From positions 124,001-188,000 of the forward strand of contig NZ_SCOT01000001.1 in the NCBI RefSeq assembly GCF_005502465.1: 64,000 bases of DNA. Reading direction: 5' to 3'. The position numbers and the translations under genes are program-made. The notes under the pieces were generated by a model. That model was given only the letters and a program-made list of their open reading frames with translations. It had not been told where the DNA came from and ran no database searches. This document shows positions 52,141 to 61,012 of the stretch, one piece after another. The number at the start of each line of letters is the position of its first letter. Position 1 is the first letter of the stretch. Source of the DNA: Sphingopyxis sp. L1A2A. Lineage in GTDB: Bacteria; Pseudomonadota; Alphaproteobacteria; Sphingomonadales; Sphingomonadaceae.

Positions 52141-52919
52141 ACCCCCATCATCCCCGCGGTTGTCGCGCCGTCGATCACATAATCACTGCCCGAGATAAAC
52201 GCGGCTTCGTCACTGGCGAGAAAGGCGACCAGCGCGCTGATCTCGTCAAGCTGCGCCATCCGTTTCATCGGCGCCATGCCCTCGAACGCGCCGCGCGCCG
52301 CTGCCGGATCGGGCGAACGATCGATAACGCCGCGAATCATGTCGGTTTCGACGACCCCGGGCAGGATGGCGTTGACGCGGATCCGATAGCCTTTGCCCGC
52401 GCAATGGATCGCCGCCGATTTGACCAGCGCGACGACCGCGGCCTTAGTCACCGAATAGGCGGCATAATTGCCCATTGCGCGCAGCGCGTTCATCGATGAA
52501 TTGACGATGATCGATCCTGTCGGACCTTGCGGATTTTTTGCCATCGCGCGGATCGCGTGCTGAACGGTCAGCATTACCCCGGTCTGGTTGACGCCGACGA
52601 TATGGTTCCAGGCGCCGATATCGATATCCTCGACGCTCGCATCGCCCGCCTCGGTCCCGGCGTTGGCAAAGGCGATGTCGAGACGGCCATATTCGGCCTC
52701 AATCTCCGCCATAAGCGCGTCCCACGCCGAAGCATCCTCGACGCGGTGGGCGCGGAAGATTGCGCCGGTGTCGCTCTCCACTGCGGCCGCTGCATCGGCG
52801 TTGGATCCGGTGAAGACGACCTTGGCGCCTTCGCGGACCAGACGACCGACCGTGGCGGCTCCGATCCCGCTTGTCCCGCCGGTGACCAAAGCGACCTTGT
52901 CGCGCAGTCTCTGCTGCAT
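52137..52919 (-). CDS. Short-chain dehydrogenase/reductase
   Basis: This 260-residue classical SDR has cofactor motif TGGTSGIG near residue 14, NAG in FANAGTE and the active site Ser/Tyr/Lys in VNSSMN and AAYSVTKAA. ATG 52919 follows GAGAGGAGAGG; the frame upstream has no such site. It diverges from the ThuA-like gene. The substrate is unknown, probably an alcohol or ketone in the surrounding catabolic region. Confidence 0.9.
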   Translation of the reverse strand: MQQRLRDKVALVTGGTSGIGAATVGRLVREGAKVVFTGSNADAAAAVESDTGAIFRAHRVEDASAWDALMAEIEAEYGRLDIAFANAGTEAGDASVEDIDIGAWNHIVGVNQTGVMLTVQHAIRAMAKNPQGPTGSIIVNSSMNALRAMGNYAAYSVTKAAVVALVKSAAIHCAGKGYRIRVNAILPGVVETDMIRGVIDRSPDPAAARGAFEGMAPMKRMAQLDEISALVAFLASDEAAFISGSDYVIDGATTAGMMGV

Positions 52920-53041
52920 CGCACCTCTCCTCTCTCCGGCTTCTTGCCAGTTTCGCAAGCGACAGGAACCTATCATTTGAGCAAGGTGACGTGCCGCCGC
53001 GCCATCCGCATGATAGGCGCATAAATTGGAGAGAATCGACG

Positions 53042-53803
53042 ATGAGCGATAGCGAGCATCCGCCCCGCATAAACTGCGTGCTGATCTGCGGCGGCGTCTG
53101 GCACGATATGGATTTTGCGCGGTTGGAGCTGCTGAAATTGCTCGCCGAGGACCAGCGGATACGCACCCGGGTTTTCGAAAATTACGACAATATCGACGCG
53201 ATCGAAGCGGCGGATATTTTGATCACCTACACCTGCGACGTCACCCCGTCTCTCCCCGCCCAGGAGGCGCTGAAGCGCTGGCTGACCAAAGGCGGGCGCT
53301 GGTACGCGCTGCACGGTACCAATTCGATCCTGCGCCTGCTCGACAGCGGGGTTTGGGATGCGCCGCGTTGGGCGCCGCTGATGATGGACCTGCTGGGGTC
53401 GCAATTCATCAGCCATCCGGCGATCGAGCCCTACACGGTGCGCGTCGCCGATCCCTACCATCCGCTGGTGGACGGGATCGAACCGTTCGAGACGACCGAC
53501 GAGCTTTACCATCTCGAAACCCATGGCGACCTGCACGTGCTGCTCGACACCGAATGCACCGGGCCGGGCACGGGCTTTGTCGAGGCCGACGACGCACCCG
53601 GCACCTATCCGGTCTTCTACATCAAACAGCATGGCGCCGGCGCGGTGCTTTATCTGACGCTCGGCCATTGCCGCGGTCATTATGACCTGCAACCGATGAT
53701 GGACTGGTGGCCGACGGTCGACCGCTGCGCGTGGGATCTTCCGGTCTTTTACGACCTGCTGCGCCGCGGGATCGGTTGGCTGAACGAGCGCGAGAGCGCC
53801 TAG
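53042..53803 (+). CDS. ThuA-like protein
   Basis: This 253-residue protein resembles the ThuA/trehalose-utilisation family with a class I glutamine amidotransferase-like fold: CVLICGGVWHDMDFARLELL, ITYTCDVTPSLPAQEALKRWL, GGRWYALHGTNSI and DELYHLETHGDLHVLL. The family is linked to sugar oxidation, but the reaction is poorly defined. ATG 53042 has GGAGAG upstream; an earlier ATG does not. Its stop codon overlaps that of the convergent GMC gene as CTAG. Confidence 0.78.
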   Translation: MSDSEHPPRINCVLICGGVWHDMDFARLELLKLLAEDQRIRTRVFENYDNIDAIEAADILITYTCDVTPSLPAQEALKRWLTKGGRWYALHGTNSILRLLDSGVWDAPRWAPLMMDLLGSQFISHPAIEPYTVRVADPYHPLVDGIEPFETTDELYHLETHGDLHVLLDTECTGPGTGFVEADDAPGTYPVFYIKQHGAGAVLYLTLGHCRGHYDLQPMMDWWPTVDRCAWDLPVFYDLLRRGIGWLNERESA

Positions 53804-55437
53804 GCCACCGCGCGCAGCGTCTGCCGATCCTCGCGGATCAGCCCGGCGGCGCGCAGCGCGAGCGCCATCGCCGGGGCGTTGGTGTTCCCTGTCACCGGCG
53901 ACGGCATCACCGAACAATCGACGACGCGCAGCCCGTCTACGCCTTTGACGCGGAGCCGTGCGTCGGTCACGGCGCGATTGTCGCTGCCCATCCGGCAGGT
54001 GCCGACACCGTGGAGACCGCAGGTCGCCAGACGGCGGAAGGCGGCGAGGATTTCGGCATCGCTCTGCACCGCCGCACCCGGCAGCAGCTCGCGCTCGACC
54101 AGCCCGACCAGCGCCGGCTGCGCCATATAGCGGCGCATCGCATGGACCGCGGCGATCGCGGTGCGCTCGTCGTCGCGGGTCGACAGCCAGTTCGGCGTGA
54201 TGGTCGGCGGCGCATCGCTGCCGGGCCCGGCGATCAGGATGCTGCCCTCGCTCGTCAGGCGGAGGAGCTGGCCATAGATCGTCATCCCCGGCTTGCGGTC
54301 GATGCTGCTGAGCGGCACCGGATGCTTGTCGTCGCCGAGCGCAAAGGTGTAGCCGCCCAGATAAAGCTGCAAATCGGGGCGCATGTCGCGGCTGGTCAGA
54401 TTCAGGAAAGCGCCGACCTCGAATGGCCCCGTCGCCATGATGCCGCCGCGGGTCAGCACATATTGGGCCATCGCCCGCGCCAGCCCCAGCCCATAAAAGC
54501 TGCGGTTGCTGCCGACGTCGCGCGCCAGGCGGTGCGGCATCGAAAAGCCCAGATGTTCGCGCATCCGCCCGCCGACGTCGGGCGCGTCGATCAGCGGCTC
54601 GACCCCGGCGGCGCGCAGCACCGCGGCGGGACCGATGCCCGACCGCTGGAGCAGCAGCGGGCTTTCCAGCGTGCCGCCCGACACGATCACCTCGCCGGCG
54701 CACGCGAAACGCTGCGGCTGGCCCGCGACTCCGGCCTCGACGCCGGTGACGCGCCCGCCTTCGACGATCAGCCGCTCGGCCATCGCGTGGGTGACGATGT
54801 GCAGGTTCGCGCGCTTCCTGGCGCGCGCCAGAAAGGTCGTCGCCGCGCTTTCGCGCCGCCCGCGGCGGACATTATGCGCATAGAAGCCGACGCGGTCCGA
54901 GGTCGCGGCGTTGAGGTCGTCGACGGGCCGCAGCCCCATTTCGGTCCCCGCCTGCACCATTGTTTCGGCGAGCGGATAGCTGTGGATTTTCGGCGCGATC
55001 CCGACCGGCCCGCCCGCGCCGCGCATCGCGCTGGCGCCCAGCCCATGATCCTCCAGCTTGCGGAATGCGTCGGTCATCGCCTCGCCATTCCAGCCCGTAC
55101 AGCCCAGTTTTTCCCATTCGTCATAATCGGCGGGCTCACCGCGGCTCCAGATCATGCCGTTGACCGCCGACGATCCGCCCAGCCCCTTGCCGCGGATCCA
55201 AACCTCGCCGGGCGCGCCGCCGTCGCCGCGCGGCTGCGCCACGCCATAGGCCCAGATATGGTCGGGATTGGTGACCAGCTTGGCGACCCCCTTGGGGATC
55301 GCGACCCAGCGGCTGTCGTTGCGCCCGCCCGCTTCGAGCAGCAGCACGCGGACGTGCGGGTCGGCGCTCAGCTGCTCGGCGAGCACGCAGCCCGCCGACC
55401 CCGCGCCCACGATGATATAGTCCCAGTCCGTCGCCAT
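53800..55437 (-). CDS. GMC-family FAD alcohol oxidoreductase
   Basis: This 545-residue flavoenzyme of the choline dehydrogenase type oxidises primary alcohols. The N-terminal FAD motif is IIVGAGSAGCVLAEQL and GKGLGGSSAVNGMIWSRG is the GMC signature. The C-terminal catalytic region has LHGVGTCRMG and PSPVTGNTNAPAMALAL. ATG 55437 follows GAGAGG; the open frame beyond it is shadow. No signal peptide is visible. It diverges from an SDR gene. Confidence 0.92.
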   Translation of the reverse strand: MATDWDYIIVGAGSAGCVLAEQLSADPHVRVLLLEAGGRNDSRWVAIPKGVAKLVTNPDHIWAYGVAQPRGDGGAPGEVWIRGKGLGGSSAVNGMIWSRGEPADYDEWEKLGCTGWNGEAMTDAFRKLEDHGLGASAMRGAGGPVGIAPKIHSYPLAETMVQAGTEMGLRPVDDLNAATSDRVGFYAHNVRRGRRESAATTFLARARKRANLHIVTHAMAERLIVEGGRVTGVEAGVAGQPQRFACAGEVIVSGGTLESPLLLQRSGIGPAAVLRAAGVEPLIDAPDVGGRMREHLGFSMPHRLARDVGSNRSFYGLGLARAMAQYVLTRGGIMATGPFEVGAFLNLTSRDMRPDLQLYLGGYTFALGDDKHPVPLSSIDRKPGMTIYGQLLRLTSEGSILIAGPGSDAPPTITPNWLSTRDDERTAIAAVHAMRRYMAQPALVGLVERELLPGAAVQSDAEILAAFRRLATCGLHGVGTCRMGSDNRAVTDARLRVKGVDGLRVVDCSVMPSPVTGNTNAPAMALALRAAGLIREDRQTLRAVA

Positions 55438-55561
55438 CCGGCCTCTCCTGTCCCGGCCTGACCTTGGAACCGTCGGCGCCGTCCCCGCACCTAGCGCAAT
55501 AAATAGTCCCCTCGGCCGCCGCCCGGCATGATAGTGGGCAAAGAAAATAAAGGAGGATGCG

Positions 55562-56311
55562 ATGGCAGAAGCAAGCGGGCGGATCGCCGGCAAGACGGCG
55601 TTTGTCACCGGCGGCGCGTCGGGGCTGGGGCTCGACATCGTCCGCCGCTTTGTCGCCGAGGGCGCGCGCGTCGTCATCGCCGACATCGACACCGCCGCGG
55701 GCGAAGCACTCGCCGCCGAGCTCGGCCAGCGTTTCATCCGGCTCGACGTCTCGCAGGAGGCCGAATGGCTCGCCGCGCTCGCCACCTGCGACCACATCGA
55801 CATTCTCGTCAACAATGCCGGTATCACGACGCACGGGTCGATCGAGGATTTGACGTTGGAGGCCTTTCGTCACGAATTTTCGGTCGATGTCGATGGCGTC
55901 TTTCTCGGCTGCAAACATGTCATCCCCAAGATGAAGGATCGCGGCGGGTCGGTGATCAACATGTCGTCGATGTGCGGGGTGCGCGCGCAGGGCGATCTCG
56001 CCGCCTATAATGCCGCCAAGGCCGCGGTCACCCACCTCACCAAATCGGTCGCGCTGCATTATGCCCGCAAGGGCTACGGCATCCGCTGCAATTCGGTACA
56101 CCCCGGCGCGATCCACACCCCGATCCTCGACAAGGTGATGGCGCAGGTCGCCGACGGCCAGGCGCTGTACGACAGCTGGGTCGCGACGCATCCGGTCGGA
56201 CGGCTCGGCAAACCCGAAGAGATTTCGGCGATCGTCCTCTATCTCGCCTCCGACGAATCGGCCTTTGCCACCGGGGCCGAATTCCGCATCGACGGCGGCA
56301 GTTCGCTCTGA
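55562..56311 (+). CDS. Short-chain dehydrogenase/reductase
   Basis: This 249-residue classical SDR has TGGASGLG at residues 16-23, an acidic residue after beta-2 (VIADIDTAAG) suggesting NAD, NNAG, and SSMCGVRAQGDLAAYNAAKAA with the Ser-Tyr-Lys site. The C terminus has the usual GAEFRIDGGSS. It resembles 3-hydroxysteroid/cyclohexanol-type SDRs, but the substrate is not fixed. It overlaps the next SDR by one base (TGATG). Confidence 0.9.
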   Translation: MAEASGRIAGKTAFVTGGASGLGLDIVRRFVAEGARVVIADIDTAAGEALAAELGQRFIRLDVSQEAEWLAALATCDHIDILVNNAGITTHGSIEDLTLEAFRHEFSVDVDGVFLGCKHVIPKMKDRGGSVINMSSMCGVRAQGDLAAYNAAKAAVTHLTKSVALHYARKGYGIRCNSVHPGAIHTPILDKVMAQVADGQALYDSWVATHPVGRLGKPEEISAIVLYLASDESAFATGAEFRIDGGSSL

Positions 56312-57024
56312 TGGCGGGGCGCCTGGACGGCCGCGTCGCGCTGGTGACCGGCGCCGGATCGGGGATCGGTCTGGCGACCGCGCAGCGGCTGACCGCCGAC
56401 GGCGCGCGGGTGTTGACGGTCGACCGCGCCGGCGATGTCGACATCGTCGCCGACGTCACCGAGGCGGGGATCAACGCGCGGCTGGCGGCGGCGGCCGAGG
56501 CCCGCTTCGGCGCCCTTGACATCATCGTCGCCTGCGCCGGGATCACCGGCATGCAGCCGCTGGACGGGCATAGCGACGAATTTTTCGAGACGATGATGGC
56601 GGTGAACGTCACCGCGGTGTTCCGCCTGATGCGCGACGCGCTGCCGCTGCTCAAACAATCGCCGCACGGGCGGATCATCCTGATCGGATCGGTGATGTCG
56701 AGCTTTGGCGAAGCGGGGATGACCGCGTACAGCGCGTCGAAACACGCCGTCCTGGGCATGACCAAATCGGTCGCCGCCGAAGTGGGCGCGTTCGGGATCA
56801 CCGCCAATTGCATCCAGCCGGGCGCGATCGATACGCCGATGACCGCGCCCGCCTTCACCGCCATGCCCGCGTTCAAACAACATTGGATTGAAAAGGCGGC
56901 GCTCGGCCGGCTCGGCCAACCCGATGACATCGCCGACGTCGCCGCCTTTCTGGCGTCGGATGATGCGCGATTCATGTCGGGTCACGGGCTTTTCGTCGAC
57001 GGCGGCGCGACACAACGCCAGTAG
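56311..57024 (+). CDS. Short-chain dehydrogenase/reductase
   Basis: This 237-residue classical SDR has TGAGSGIG near residue 14, ACAG in place of the usual NNAG, and SVMSSFGEAGMTAYSASKHAV with the Tyr-x-x-x-Lys pair. LTVDRAGDVD after beta-2 suggests NAD preference. It is translationally coupled to the preceding SDR, so the two probably act on consecutive intermediates or opposite isomers. Confidence 0.9.
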   Translation: MAGRLDGRVALVTGAGSGIGLATAQRLTADGARVLTVDRAGDVDIVADVTEAGINARLAAAAEARFGALDIIVACAGITGMQPLDGHSDEFFETMMAVNVTAVFRLMRDALPLLKQSPHGRIILIGSVMSSFGEAGMTAYSASKHAVLGMTKSVAAEVGAFGITANCIQPGAIDTPMTAPAFTAMPAFKQHWIEKAALGRLGQPDDIADVAAFLASDDARFMSGHGLFVDGGATQRQ

Positions 57025-57038
57025 ATTCAAGCCTCTGG

Positions 57039-57066
57039 ACGCCGCTGAGGCGTGCCTGATATTTTT
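57039..57066 (+). terminator. Weak terminator-like hairpin after the SDR pair
   Basis: ACGCC-GCTGA-GGCGT (57039-57053) is followed after seven bases by ATTTTT. It is short but lies in the only gap between the SDR pair and the TonB receptor operon. A TATAAA at 57086-57091 may be the -10 of the receptor operon; no good -35 is visible. Confidence 0.35.
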
Positions 57067-57154
57067 GATGATTGTTCATTCGGGGTATAAAGCGGACCTT
57101 GCCCTCTAGCGTGACCGGCGAGCCTATGCGCTGGCGCGAGAGGGAGGAAATCCA

Positions 57155-59521
57155 ATGTCCACGCATGCCCGAATGCTGCCCGCCGCCCTGGCCACCGTAT
57201 CGCTCGCGGCGCTGGCGATCGCCAGCCCCGCCGCCGCGCAGGACGCACCCGCCGCCGAAGAAGGCGGCATCCGCGAAATCGTCGTCACCGCGCAAAAGCG
57301 CGAGGAAAGCGCGCAGTCGGTGCCGGTCGCGATTACCGCCCTGGACGCCGAGGCGCTCGATACCGGCATGGTGCAGGACATTCGCGATGTCGCGGGACGC
57401 GTTCCCAGCCTGGTGATCGACAGCGTTTCAGCCGGTCCCAGCGCCGCTGCGATTTCCATCCGCGGCATTTCGTTCGAGGACATCGAGAAAAGTTTTGACC
57501 CGACCGTCGGCGTCGTCGTCGATGGCGTGTTCATCGGCACCAACACCGGCCAGCTGCTCGACAGCTTCGATCTCGAAAGTCTGCAGGTGCTGCGCGGTCC
57601 GCAAGGAACCCTGTTCGGCCGCAACACGATCGGCGGCGTGATCGAAGTCAAGCGCAGCACGCCGACCGATGAATTCAGCGCGAAGGGCCGCTTTTCCTAT
57701 GCCCGGTTCGACACCAAAAGCGCGCGCCTCGTCCTCAACAGCGGCAAGCTGGGCGATTTCATCGCGATCAAGGCATTCGGCTATTATGACAAGACCGACG
57801 GCTTTGTCCGCAACCTCAGCACCGGCGGCCGCGACGGCAAATATGAAACGCTGACCGGCGGCGTCACCGCGCTGATCGAGCCGAGCAGCGATTTTTCGGC
57901 CGAGATCACCTATGAACACACCCGCGAGCGCGGCGAGACGGTTTCGATCCCGACCTCGTCGAGCCTCGACCTGATCTGCCTCGCCGCAGGCGTACCCGGA
58001 TTTTCACCGGTCGCCGAGTGCAACCGGTTCGCCCTTCCCGATCGCGGCGTCAACGGCACCTATCAACGCGCACCGCATGACGTCACCAATGACACCGACG
58101 CGCTGACCGGCAATATCACCTGGTCGCTGAGCGACAATATCACGCTCTATTCGGTCACCGGCTATCGCACCAATGACGAGAATGTGGCGCAGGATTTCGA
58201 CGGCAGTTCGGCAGACTTTTTTGCCACCCGGCGTATCCAGTCATTCGAACAATTCAGCCAGGAACTGCGCGTGCTGGCCGAGCTCAGCGATGCGGTCAAC
58301 CTGCTGGTCGGCGGCTATTATTACACCAGCAATTACCAGCTCGACCAATTCACCCGGCTGGGTCCGGTGCCCTCACAAAGCCCCACGGGAGCGACGCTGC
58401 GCGCCTATACCGACAACAAGGCCACCTCCTATGCCGGCTTCGCCGACGCGCAATTCACGTTGAGCGACAAATTTAAACTGTCGGTCGGCGGGCGCTATAC
58501 CCGCGACAAAAAGGAAACCTTCAACAATTACGGCCAGGTCGTCGGGCTGGTCGAGCTGAGCCAGCCGACATTCGACGGCCGGTCGTGCGTTCGCGTGACG
58601 GGGGTCTTTGGGCCGGGGCCGCTGGCGGGACTGCCGACTTACGGACCGGCGACCAATTGTTCGGGCGAGGCGTCGTTCGGAAAATTCACCTGGCGCGCCA
58701 ATGCGACCTATGAAATCGGCGACAACAAGATTGTCTATGGCTCCTATTCGACCGGGTTCCGGTCGGGCGGCTTCAACGGACGCGCGGCGTCGCCGACGTC
58801 GCTTGGCCCCTATTTCCCCGAAACCGTCGATGCGTTTGAAATCGGCTTGAAGGCCGACTGGCTCGACCGCACCTTGCGCACCAACATTGCCCTGTTCCAC
58901 ACAAAATATGACAACAAGCAGGAAGAGGTCGTCCAGCCGTCACCGCCGGGATCGGCCCAGCCGCAGGAAACGGTCGTCGGCAACGCCGCCTCGGCGACGA
59001 TTACCGGTGCCGAACTGGAACTCATCATCCAGCCGTCCGACGAACTGAACTTCACGGCATCGGCAAGCTATCTTGATGCCAAATATGGCACGTTTCTCAA
59101 GGATTTGAACGGCGACAATATCGGCGACGATGTGTCGACGCTGACCTTGCGCCGCGCCCCGAAATACCAGATTTCGGCAGGGGCCAATTATTCGAGGGAA
59201 GTGGGCTCGGGGCGGTTCGATGCGAATCTGCTGCTGCGCTTCCAAAGCAAGACGGCGACCTGCATCACCGCCAACCGGCCGATCGTGTTCGGTGCGGTGA
59301 CCAATGATTTCCGCTGCTTTACCAAGGACCGCGAAAATCTGTCGGGGCAAGTGTCCTACACCTTCCTCACCGGCAGCGGCGAGGTCAGTGTTGCCGTCTT
59401 TGGTCGCAATCTGACCAACGTCCGCGACATCGGCAGCACCTTGCCGGTCGCCGGCCTCTTTACCTTCTCGGGCGGTATCGAGCCCCGCACCTATGGTGTC
59501 GAACTCGGCTTCAAATTCTAG
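57155..59521 (+). CDS. TonB-dependent outer-membrane receptor
   Basis: This 788-residue receptor has a signal peptide (ATVSLAALAIASPAAAQ) and a TonB box-like REIVVTAQKREES. The plug domain (about residues 50-165) contains LRGPQGTLFGRNTIGGVIEV, and a 22-strand barrel ends in a terminal Phe (YGVELGFKF). It imports a bulky or hydrophobic substrate. It leads a unit with a carotenoid-oxygenase-like gene and an acyl-CoA ligase, so the imported compound is probably their substrate rather than iron. No FecR-type extension is seen. Confidence 0.93.
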   Translation: MSTHARMLPAALATVSLAALAIASPAAAQDAPAAEEGGIREIVVTAQKREESAQSVPVAITALDAEALDTGMVQDIRDVAGRVPSLVIDSVSAGPSAAAISIRGISFEDIEKSFDPTVGVVVDGVFIGTNTGQLLDSFDLESLQVLRGPQGTLFGRNTIGGVIEVKRSTPTDEFSAKGRFSYARFDTKSARLVLNSGKLGDFIAIKAFGYYDKTDGFVRNLSTGGRDGKYETLTGGVTALIEPSSDFSAEITYEHTRERGETVSIPTSSSLDLICLAAGVPGFSPVAECNRFALPDRGVNGTYQRAPHDVTNDTDALTGNITWSLSDNITLYSVTGYRTNDENVAQDFDGSSADFFATRRIQSFEQFSQELRVLAELSDAVNLLVGGYYYTSNYQLDQFTRLGPVPSQSPTGATLRAYTDNKATSYAGFADAQFTLSDKFKLSVGGRYTRDKKETFNNYGQVVGLVELSQPTFDGRSCVRVTGVFGPGPLAGLPTYGPATNCSGEASFGKFTWRANATYEIGDNKIVYGSYSTGFRSGGFNGRAASPTSLGPYFPETVDAFEIGLKADWLDRTLRTNIALFHTKYDNKQEEVVQPSPPGSAQPQETVVGNAASATITGAELELIIQPSDELNFTASASYLDAKYGTFLKDLNGDNIGDDVSTLTLRRAPKYQISAGANYSREVGSGRFDANLLLRFQSKTATCITANRPIVFGAVTNDFRCFTKDRENLSGQVSYTFLTGSGEVSVAVFGRNLTNVRDIGSTLPVAGLFTFSGGIEPRTYGVELGFKF

Positions 59522-59543
59522 AATATCCGGGGGTGATCGGCTG

Positions 59544-60995
59544 ATGGCCAAGGCATTTTTCGATCACCCCTATCTGTCGGGGCATCATCAACCGGTGCGG
59601 TTCGAGGCGACCGCCCCCGACCTGATCGTCGAAGGCGAAATCCCCGACGACCTCGTCGGGGTTTTCTATCGCAACGGCCCCGAACCCCTCTATCCGACGC
59701 GCGAGGGCGACTATCACTGGTTCGACGGCGACGGCATGGTCTACGCCTTTCACATCGAGCGCGGTCGCGCTTCGATGCTGAACCGCTGGGTCCGGACCGA
59801 GAAATTTGAGCTGGAAAAAGCCGCGAGGCAGCGATTGTTCGGCATGTTCGGCAATCCGATGACCGCCGACCCGTCGGTGGCGGGCAAACGCTACAACACC
59901 GCCAACACCAATATCATCGTCCATGGCGGCAAACTGCTCGCGCTGATGGAGGGCGCCCCTGCGGTCGCGCTCGATCCGCGCACCCTCGCAACGCTGGGCG
60001 AGGAACATTATGGCGGCACGATCACCACCACCTTTTCGGCGCACCCCAAGGTCGACCATGCGACGGGCGAGCTGATCAACCTGGGCGCCATGATCAACGG
60101 CCCGATGGGGGCGCCGCAAATCCGCTATGACGTGATCGACGCCAGCGGCCGGGTGACCAAGGCCGAGCTGATCGACATGCCGCACAACGCGCTGATGCAC
60201 ACATTTTTCCTGACCGAAAACTGGGTCGTGTTTCCGGTCATTCCGATCGACGCCGACCTTGGCCGCTTTATGAAGGGTGGGCCGATGACGGCGTGGGTCA
60301 ACAATCGCCCGACCAAATTCGCGATCATGCCGCGTGGCGGATCGGCGAGCGACGTCCGCTGGTTCGACTATGAACCGCGCCACATGTTCCACGAACTCAA
60401 TGTGTGGGAAGCGGACGGCAAGATCATCGCCGATGTCGCCGCCGCCAACGGCACCGCTCTCTTCCCCGACGAAACAGGGGTCAAACGAACCCACGGCGAC
60501 ACGCAGCAGAGCCTGCGCCGCTGGACGATCGACCCGTCGGGCGAAGGCAGCTGGCTCAAGGAAGAAACGCTCAACGACCGCGACATTCAATTCCCGCGCC
60601 CCGACGACCGTTTCATGACGCGCGCCTCGCGCCACAGCTTTGCCAACATCAATCTCAACAGCCGCGACGGGCGCGCCGAGGGGATGGACGCGGTGCTGCG
60701 GTTCGACACTGTGAGCGGCACGGAGGATTATTATCATTTCAGCAAAGGCACCTCGTGCGGCGAGCTGATCTTCGCGCCCCGCGTCGGCGCGGCGGGCGAA
60801 GGCGATGGCTATGCGATGACGCTGGTCCACCGCGCCGGCGCGGCGACGAGCGAATTGGCGATCTTTGCCGCGCTCGACATCGCCGCGGGACCGCTCGCGA
60901 CGGTGCATGTCCCGTTCCGCGTCCCGTCGGGTTTCCATTGCAATTTCTATGCGGCCGACTCCAGTCTCTACCGGCAGGCGTTCGGTCACGCCTGA
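59544..60995 (+). CDS. Carotenoid/lignostilbene cleavage oxygenase family protein
   Basis: This 483-residue Fe(II) beta-propeller enzyme cleaves alkene bonds of carotenoids or stilbenes with O2. All four histidine ligands can be placed: His167 (SAHPKVDHATGE), His219 (ALMHTFFLTENW), His283 (MFHELNVWE) and His465 (SGFHCNFY). Spacing is close to that of bacterial stilbene oxygenases. The usual HDF after the second ligand is changed to HTF. ATG 59544 lies 22 bases after the receptor stop. Confidence 0.9.
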   Translation: MAKAFFDHPYLSGHHQPVRFEATAPDLIVEGEIPDDLVGVFYRNGPEPLYPTREGDYHWFDGDGMVYAFHIERGRASMLNRWVRTEKFELEKAARQRLFGMFGNPMTADPSVAGKRYNTANTNIIVHGGKLLALMEGAPAVALDPRTLATLGEEHYGGTITTTFSAHPKVDHATGELINLGAMINGPMGAPQIRYDVIDASGRVTKAELIDMPHNALMHTFFLTENWVVFPVIPIDADLGRFMKGGPMTAWVNNRPTKFAIMPRGGSASDVRWFDYEPRHMFHELNVWEADGKIIADVAAANGTALFPDETGVKRTHGDTQQSLRRWTIDPSGEGSWLKEETLNDRDIQFPRPDDRFMTRASRHSFANINLNSRDGRAEGMDAVLRFDTVSGTEDYYHFSKGTSCGELIFAPRVGAAGEGDGYAMTLVHRAGAATSELAIFAALDIAAGPLATVHVPFRVPSGFHCNFYAADSSLYRQAFGHA

Positions 60996-61012
60996 AAAGG
61001 GAGAGGAAGTCT

